The notes beneath the pieces are model-generated. The model did not search any database, was not told the origin of the DNA, and was given only the letters and a program-made list of their open reading frames with translations. From Crateriforma spongiae (GTDB taxonomy: Bacteria > Planctomycetota > Planctomycetia > Pirellulales > Pirellulaceae): 64,000 nucleotides of DNA. The stretch lies in the NCBI RefSeq assembly GCF_012290005.1, contig NZ_JAAXMS010000006.1:310001-374000 (forward strand). The letters run 5' to 3'. Shown here in pieces: positions 59,424 through 64,000 of the stretch. How positions within the stretch are numbered: the first letter of the stretch is position 1; each line of letters opens with the position of its first letter. The translations under genes were made by a program, and so were the position numbers.

Positions 59424-60179
59424 TCACCGCAGCCACGGCGACGCCAGCCCCGACACGCCCAACATCAACAACAGCCCCAGCGTCAGCAGTCGCAAACGCT
59501 GGCGTCCCAGTCGCGTGCCGAATCGCAGCCCCAAATTGGTCACCACGATCAGCCAGGGCGTCAATGCGGCCGCCGCAATTCCCGGGCCGATGATTCGGTC
59601 GCCGAAAAACAAATACAGAACCGTCAACGCGGGGGCCAAGCTGATCAGATACATCCCGAACAGAAAACCGCGGATTTGACGCGTGTCCCAGTCGTGGGCC
59701 TGGACCCAGAACACCATCGCCGGGCCACCCATGCCGACGACGCCCTGAAAAAAGCCCGACAGTGGAAACGCCAGGAACGCCCAGCCGGGGTGAAGACGAG
59801 CCCGCGGGACAGGACGAAAATAGATCGTCGCCAAGGTGGCCGTCAGGACGAATCCGCCGACGATCTGGCGAAGCGTCGTGATCGACACCGATTCCAGATT
59901 TTGAAGCGTCCAGACGCCCAAGGGCAAAAACACCAATCGTCCCAGCCCCGGCCAAGCAATTTGTTTAGGCGTCAAACAGTCACGGAATTTCCAAACGCCC
60001 CAAGCATTCTGAGGGATCGTCGCGACCAATAATGCCGTTTGCGCTTCGGGGATGCTGTAACCGCACCACAGAAGGCTGGGGACGATCAATAGACCCGCGG
60101 CAAAACCGGCGGCGGACTGAACGAATACGCCGACCGAAAGGATCAACGCCAGCGGCAAGAATTCGGAAAGCGATTCCAT
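59424..60179 (-). CDS. TauE/SafE-family sulfite/sulfonate exporter-like protein
   Basis: 251 residues with about eight helices. Family-like repeats are seen: 'SAAGFAAGLLIVPSLLWCGY' and 'PLSGFFQGVVGMGGPAMVFW', the duplicated Gly-rich motif of TauE/SafE. Members move sulfite, sulfoacetate or other organosulfur anions. In this sulfatase-rich region it could export sulfur oxyanions; this is inference. It is downstream of the TerC gene in reverse order on the same strand, about 164 bases away. Confidence 0.88.
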   Translation of the reverse strand: MESLSEFLPLALILSVGVFVQSAAGFAAGLLIVPSLLWCGYSIPEAQTALLVATIPQNAWGVWKFRDCLTPKQIAWPGLGRLVFLPLGVWTLQNLESVSITTLRQIVGGFVLTATLATIYFRPVPRARLHPGWAFLAFPLSGFFQGVVGMGGPAMVFWVQAHDWDTRQIRGFLFGMYLISLAPALTVLYLFFGDRIIGPGIAAAALTPWLIVVTNLGLRFGTRLGRQRLRLLTLGLLLMLGVSGLASPWLR

Positions 60180-60272
60180 GTCGCGAAGACTAACGCATCG
60201 TTCGTGATGACGTCAGCGGGACTGGACGATCGCGAATTTGCTATCGTGCGTGGGGGTGCCGTCATGCGAACA

Positions 60273-61430
60273 TCAATGGGTGTCCTGACGCCATCCATCG
60301 GCGTCAAAAAAATGAACCGCGTCGTTGGCGAAGACCATCCGCACGGGGCGACCGGGCTCGGCCGATTTCGTCGCTTCGTCATGACCGGCGACGTTCAAGC
60401 GCAGAAGTGCTTCTGTATCGCCTTCGTCCGATCGGCCGTGCGTGTGAATCGGCAGCGATACCGTGAAGCGGTTGGATACACGACGAACCAGGTTTCCGAC
60501 GATCGCCCATCGGTCCCCACCGATGCGTTGCAATGTTGGTCGAACGTTTGCCGGCATCGGCGTGGATGATGATTCGATGCACTCGACTGAAACCGCTTGG
60601 GGCAAGATGCAAACGGTCGGCGTGGTGTCCATGTCTTGGTCGGACAACTTATCGAGCTCGATCCGATTCGATCCGCTTTCGGACGCAGAGGCAAACGCAA
60701 ACTCATTCAGACCCCACGGTGTCAAAAGCCGACAGGTCGCGCGGTGCTCGGGCTTGTCCAGCAACACCCCGGGGTCATCCTTTTGAACGATTCGGCCGTC
60801 ATGCAAGACCGCGATGGAATCCGCGACTCGCACGGCTTCCTGTCCGTCATGCGTCACGTGCAGCGTCACCCCACCGCCGCGTTGATGGACCTTGGTCAAA
60901 AAATCTGCCAGCGTCTGTCGGTGCGACGCATCGATTCCCGACAAAGGTTCATCCAGCAATCGCACACCCGCATTGCGGATCAACGCTTTGGCCAGACCGA
61001 CTCGTTTCAGTTCGCCACCGCTAAGCCCATCGGCGAACCGATCCAGTAGACCTTCGATGCGGGTGAACCGAACGATGTCGGAAAGTCGGGCCGAATCGCG
61101 AGCGTTCGTTTTGGCTCGACCGACCGACAGTTGTCGGGCGACCGACAGATGGGGATACAACGCATCGCCCTGAAACACCATTGCGACGTCTCGGCGATGG
61201 GGGGGCACACCGTCGACATCGACTCCGCCGATGCGAATGGTGCCCGCGTCGGGACGAAGCAACCCTGCGATCAACCGCAATAGCGTTGATTTTCCGGACC
61301 CGCTGTTGCCGACCAGACAGACGTATTGGCCGTCGGCAATGTCCAAATCGATGCCCGACAACAGCCCCGTCGCGGCGGGGATTGGATCTGGATAGTCGAA
61401 TCGAACGGCGGAAAGCTGGACTTGTGGCAT
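60273..61430 (-). CDS. ABC transporter ATP-binding protein, sugar/MalK-like, orphan
   Basis: 385 residues. Walker A 'GNSGSGKST' (about 42-50), signature 'LSGGELKRVGLAKAL', Walker B 'VRLLDEPLSGID' and switch His in 'LHVTHDGQEAV' are all present. The C-terminal part has TOBE-like beta-rich sequence as in MalK/UgpC, though diverged. No permease or binding-protein gene is beside it, so its partner must be encoded elsewhere. It precedes the TauE/SafE gene by 93 bases on the same strand. Confidence 0.9.
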   Translation of the reverse strand: MPQVQLSAVRFDYPDPIPAATGLLSGIDLDIADGQYVCLVGNSGSGKSTLLRLIAGLLRPDAGTIRIGGVDVDGVPPHRRDVAMVFQGDALYPHLSVARQLSVGRAKTNARDSARLSDIVRFTRIEGLLDRFADGLSGGELKRVGLAKALIRNAGVRLLDEPLSGIDASHRQTLADFLTKVHQRGGGVTLHVTHDGQEAVRVADSIAVLHDGRIVQKDDPGVLLDKPEHRATCRLLTPWGLNEFAFASASESGSNRIELDKLSDQDMDTTPTVCILPQAVSVECIESSSTPMPANVRPTLQRIGGDRWAIVGNLVRRVSNRFTVSLPIHTHGRSDEGDTEALLRLNVAGHDEATKSAEPGRPVRMVFANDAVHFFDADGWRQDTH

Positions 61431-61609
61431 AAAATGTCAGTGTCGGGCGGAGTGATTCGGTCGTGGGCCATTTTTACGTGGCATTCCGACCCGCCGTTCG
61501 CCACGATGGATAGCGGCGGATCGCAACGCCAACTGGCACGTCATCCTTGTTCATTATTGGTGGACGGACGCATCGCGTTCGCACCGCCGACCGTTTTCGG
61601 AGAGATACG

Positions 61610-62266
61610 ATGCAACGCAAATCGCTTTTCTCGATTTTGTCAGCCGCCGCCATTGTGGCCGTTTTGACGGGGGTTTGGGGATCGGTCGATTCCCGGGCGG
61701 TGTTGGCACAGGATTCCGATTCGTCGCGAAAGCAATCTGGTGCGGCGGAGGAAAAGGCCAAGCCGTATCGCCCGAAGTCCAAAGCACAACTGCGACGCGA
61801 ACTGTCGCCGATCCAGTACAACGTCACCCAAAATGAAGGCACCGAACCGGCATTCCAGAACCGGTATTGGAACAACAAACGCGAAGGCCAGTACGAATGT
61901 GTCGTTTGTGGTCAACCTTTGTTTACCAGCAAGACGAAATTCAAATCGGGAACCGGATGGCCCAGCTTCTTTGCACCGCTTAGCCCCGATTCGGTGGGGA
62001 CCAAAAAGGATTGGAAGCTGTTCTACACCCGCGTGGAAGTCCACTGCAGTCGCTGCAAGGCTCACCTGGGACACGTGTTCGAAGACGGTCCACGGCCGAC
62101 CGGTTTACGTTACTGCATGAACAGTGCTTCGCTGAATTTTGTCGATCAAGCGACGCTGGATCGACGCAAGGCTGAACAGGAAGCGGCCAAGAAAAAGGCG
62201 GCCGAGTCTGAAGATGCGGAGTCCACCGAGACGTCCGACGAAGCATCCGCTGCGGACGCCGAATAG
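61610..62266 (+). CDS. msrB: Exported peptide-methionine (R)-S-oxide reductase
   Basis: 218 residues. A signal peptide ('LFSILSAAAIVAVLTGVWG', about 6-24) puts the enzyme outside the cytoplasm. The MsrB fold has zinc ligands Cys97, Cys100, Cys146 and Cys149, and the catalytic Cys169 in 'RYCMNSASLNF'. Also conserved are 'GTGWPSFFAP' and 'RCKAHLGHVFEDGP'. It repairs oxidised methionine in exported proteins. A Lys/Glu/Ala-rich tail of about 40 residues follows. GGAGAG seven bases before the ATG at 61610 decides the start over an earlier in-frame ATG at 61547. Confidence 0.93.
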   Translation: MQRKSLFSILSAAAIVAVLTGVWGSVDSRAVLAQDSDSSRKQSGAAEEKAKPYRPKSKAQLRRELSPIQYNVTQNEGTEPAFQNRYWNNKREGQYECVVCGQPLFTSKTKFKSGTGWPSFFAPLSPDSVGTKKDWKLFYTRVEVHCSRCKAHLGHVFEDGPRPTGLRYCMNSASLNFVDQATLDRRKAEQEAAKKKAAESEDAESTETSDEASAADAE

Positions 62267-62479
62267 CAGGCACAAGCGATTCGGGTACCTTTGTTCGTTG
62301 GTCGACCGGTGGTGACGCAACGCTTGTTCGGGCTGTTCGGGTTATGCGGCGAAAGCATGCATGGACTGTTTTCAGCAGATGGATTGGTCGAAGGTCTTTT
62401 AACGAGTGGGTGCCCGTGTGATTTTGGGCATCTGTTCGATGCGATCTGACGAGCCGATCCGCCGTGCAAGGAAGCACTT

Positions 62480-63367
62480 ATGCGTGTCCGTAACGAAAAC
62501 GAAACTCCATCCTGTTTACAACGCACAGACGGGTCGCGTGTCGATGACCAACCGATGCAGCGTCGCCGTCGTTTGTGGCGTGCCTTGGTTTTGAAAAGTC
62601 TGGGCGGTTTGACGCTGGCCGTCGGCATCGGTTGTTGTTCGCTTGCCGGGGCGGCCGAACCGAGCGGTGCGTTTGCGGCCAATCTGATGGAACCCGCCAA
62701 TGCGTTTTCCACCGCATGGTTGAACGAACTGGATCCGCCGGATTCGTCGGCGGATGACGTCGATCCGCTGGATGACTTTGACGATCCGGCGGAGGATTAC
62801 GGATCGGATGACCCGGGCAAAATCGATGAAGACGACATGGACGGTCGGCTGAGCAAGTCGATCTATGGTGACCGCAATGCTCGCGTACCTTCGGTCGAGG
62901 GCGGCCGGTTCTTGTTGCCCAAGTTGGAAGCCCCCACGACGGACATGACCGAAATCGGCAACGGGCGTCTGCCGGACAACTTCCGTGGTAACGCACCGAC
63001 GCCTGTGATGGCGTTGCCCGAAAGTTTGTTCGATCGCGGCTTGCCAGCCTCGTGGACGGTCAAACACTGGGCCGCGCCGAACACGTTTTCTTTGCCGCGG
63101 TACTTCGAAGATCGAATGCTGGAACGCCACGGTCACGAGCGGTTCCCCTGTGCGACTCCTTTGATCAGTGGTGCCAGGTTCTTTGCGACGATTCCGATGC
63201 TGCCGTACCTTGCGACCGTTCGACCGCCGTGCGATTGCGAATACACAATGGGCTATTACAGGGTCGGCAGCTGTGCACCGCGTATGTTGCAACGTCCACC
63301 TTATGAAAAGCGTGCGGTGATTGCCGAAGCCGCCGCGATCGCCGGTGCGGCAGTGGCTTTGCCCTAG
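62480..63367 (+). CDS. Exported planctomycete protein of unknown function
   Basis: 295 residues. A basic N-terminus and a hydrophobic helix (near 36-58, 'ALVLKSLGGLTLAVGIGCCS') suggest export or anchoring. Next comes an acidic Asp-rich stretch (85-122), then a region with 'WAAPNTFSLPRYFEDRMLER', 'SGARFFATIPMLPYL' and 'CDCEYTMGYYRVGSCAP'. Similar 'LYFED..LERHG..' proteins are recurrent in Pirellulaceae by my recollection, with no function known. The Cys-containing end could bind a cofactor or form disulfides. A terminator follows. Confidence 0.6.
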   Translation: MRVRNENETPSCLQRTDGSRVDDQPMQRRRRLWRALVLKSLGGLTLAVGIGCCSLAGAAEPSGAFAANLMEPANAFSTAWLNELDPPDSSADDVDPLDDFDDPAEDYGSDDPGKIDEDDMDGRLSKSIYGDRNARVPSVEGGRFLLPKLEAPTTDMTEIGNGRLPDNFRGNAPTPVMALPESLFDRGLPASWTVKHWAAPNTFSLPRYFEDRMLERHGHERFPCATPLISGARFFATIPMLPYLATVRPPCDCEYTMGYYRVGSCAPRMLQRPPYEKRAVIAEAAAIAGAAVALP

Positions 63368-63404
63368 CTTTCTTCGACCGACGAATCCAATCGAATCATC
63401 GCCT

Positions 63405-63432
63405 CGCCGCAAAGGTCATCCCCTTTGCGGCG
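63405..63432 (+). terminator. Probable terminator after the unknown-function gene
   Basis: The perfect 11-base stem CGCCGCAAAGG (63405-63415) and CCTTTGCGGCG (63422-63432) has a six-base loop. Only a short T-rich stretch (TTTCTC) follows, so strength is uncertain. Confidence 0.65.
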
Positions 63433-63779
63433 TTTCTCGTGCGCTGACGCCAGAATCGCGATTGTGAACGCGTGTCATCTCATCGCCCGCCGCTTGGGTT
63501 CGATCTGATCGGCCAGACGTCGGGTCGATCGTTGCATAACCGTCAAAGCTTGACTGCTTTGACAGGTGGCCGAATATGCCGGTTATGCCTTGTATCGGGC
63601 TTGTTCGGTGTGAGTACGGTTGTTCGCCGCGCTTCGGGCGCCGGTCGTTCCAGAAATGCGGTGTGTATGTCCGATGACGGTGCTGACGACGGTAGCGGAA
63701 AATTCGTCCCGAGCGATATTCGGATGTCCGTCGTCTGTACCGCAGCACCACAAGCGTTCCTGATCGAGGCGACCTCGCT
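63433..63779. other. Gene-free stretch before the last, truncated gene
   Basis: About 350 bases with no protein-like reading frame. They should hold the promoter of the gene starting at 63780. Confidence 0.45.
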
Positions 63780-64000
63780 ATGTCAGACACGACATCCCCG
63801 CACAGCTCTGCCGATGCATCGACGAAGCGTCGCAGTCGACGCTTTGAACGAAAGCGAGCCCTGGTTGCAGCCATGGTGATCGGGACCGTCGTGCAATCGA
63901 TCGGGGGATGCGGCGTGTTTCGCCATCTGCCCGATGGGCCTCACGACACCAAGACGTCGTATCACGACAATTCGGCCCTGCGGATCGAATACCCCGAAGT
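63780..64000 (+). CDS. N-terminal fragment of an exported protein, possibly a TolC-like lipoprotein
   Basis: 73 complete codons and one partial codon are visible before the window ends. The N-terminus is basic ('KRRSRRFERKRALVAAMVIG'), then a hydrophobic stretch ends in 'SIGGC', a plausible lipobox, suggesting a lipoprotein signal. The last residues, 'DNSALRIEYPE', resemble the start of planctomycete TolC-family outer-membrane efflux proteins; I am not sure of this. The frame is open to the window edge. Confidence 0.55.
   Translation, partial: MSDTTSPHSSADASTKRRSRRFERKRALVAAMVIGTVVQSIGGCGVFRHLPDGPHDTKTSYHDNSALRIEYPE

Overview
The window looks like a chromosomal segment from a marine planctomycete, most likely a Pirellulaceae relative of Rhodopirellula or Rubripirellula. 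This is inferred from gene content: several sulfatases, planctomycete-type 'PVC' heme-binding propeller proteins, DUF1080, DUF1593 and TAT-exported Gfo/Idh proteins, an alternative complex III joined to a caa3 oxidase, weak Shine-Dalgarno sites and moderately high GC. No prophage, transposase, CRISPR array or rRNA operon was seen.

Layout. 1-7.4 kb is mixed housekeeping: a CoA-binding protein, an Aer-like PAS receptor, a tRNA with a CAU anticodon, nagB overlapping an HD phosphohydrolase, a zinc-ribbon membrane protein, trmL, a tandem intergenic repeat and an unusual aquaporin. 7.4-17.4 kb is the most unusual part. On the minus strand, a ThuA domain and a SGNH/beta-propeller/cytochrome c protein are separated only by a -1 frameshift at a run of ten A residues, so together they read as one protein of about 1569 residues. 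Divergently transcribed from it is a single protein joining a DUF1680/GH127-type glycosidase, a discoidin-like domain and a complete sulfatase. It is followed by a secreted protein with two 15-bp tandem-repeat arrays.

17.8-26 kb holds rpoB and rpoC, ending in a clear terminator. 26.9-41.9 kb is one long respiratory cluster on the plus strand: actA, actB, actC, an actD-actE fusion, actF, a small membrane protein, a SCO copper chaperone, then coxB (with a cytochrome c domain), coxA (A2-type), coxC and the subunit IV gene, ending in a terminator. Two members carry His/Asp-rich segments.

42-57 kb is an accessory region for sulfated glycan and carbohydrate metabolism: DUF1080, a sulfotransferase, a Dps protein, DUF1593, three more sulfatases, an alcohol dehydrogenase, DUF502, a Gfo/Idh oxidoreductase and a formylglycine-generating-enzyme-like protein that lacks both catalytic cysteines. 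57-64 kb has a D-2-hydroxyacid dehydrogenase, TerC, TauE/SafE, an orphan sugar-type ABC ATPase, an exported MsrB, a planctomycete protein of unknown function and the start of a lipoprotein or efflux-type gene cut by the window edge.

The genes suggest a cell that strips sulfate and unusual sugars from polysaccharides outside the cytoplasm, handles the sugars and sulfur oxyanions, and respires through an ACIII-caa3 chain. Family assignments come from motifs read by eye. No database search or structure prediction was run.
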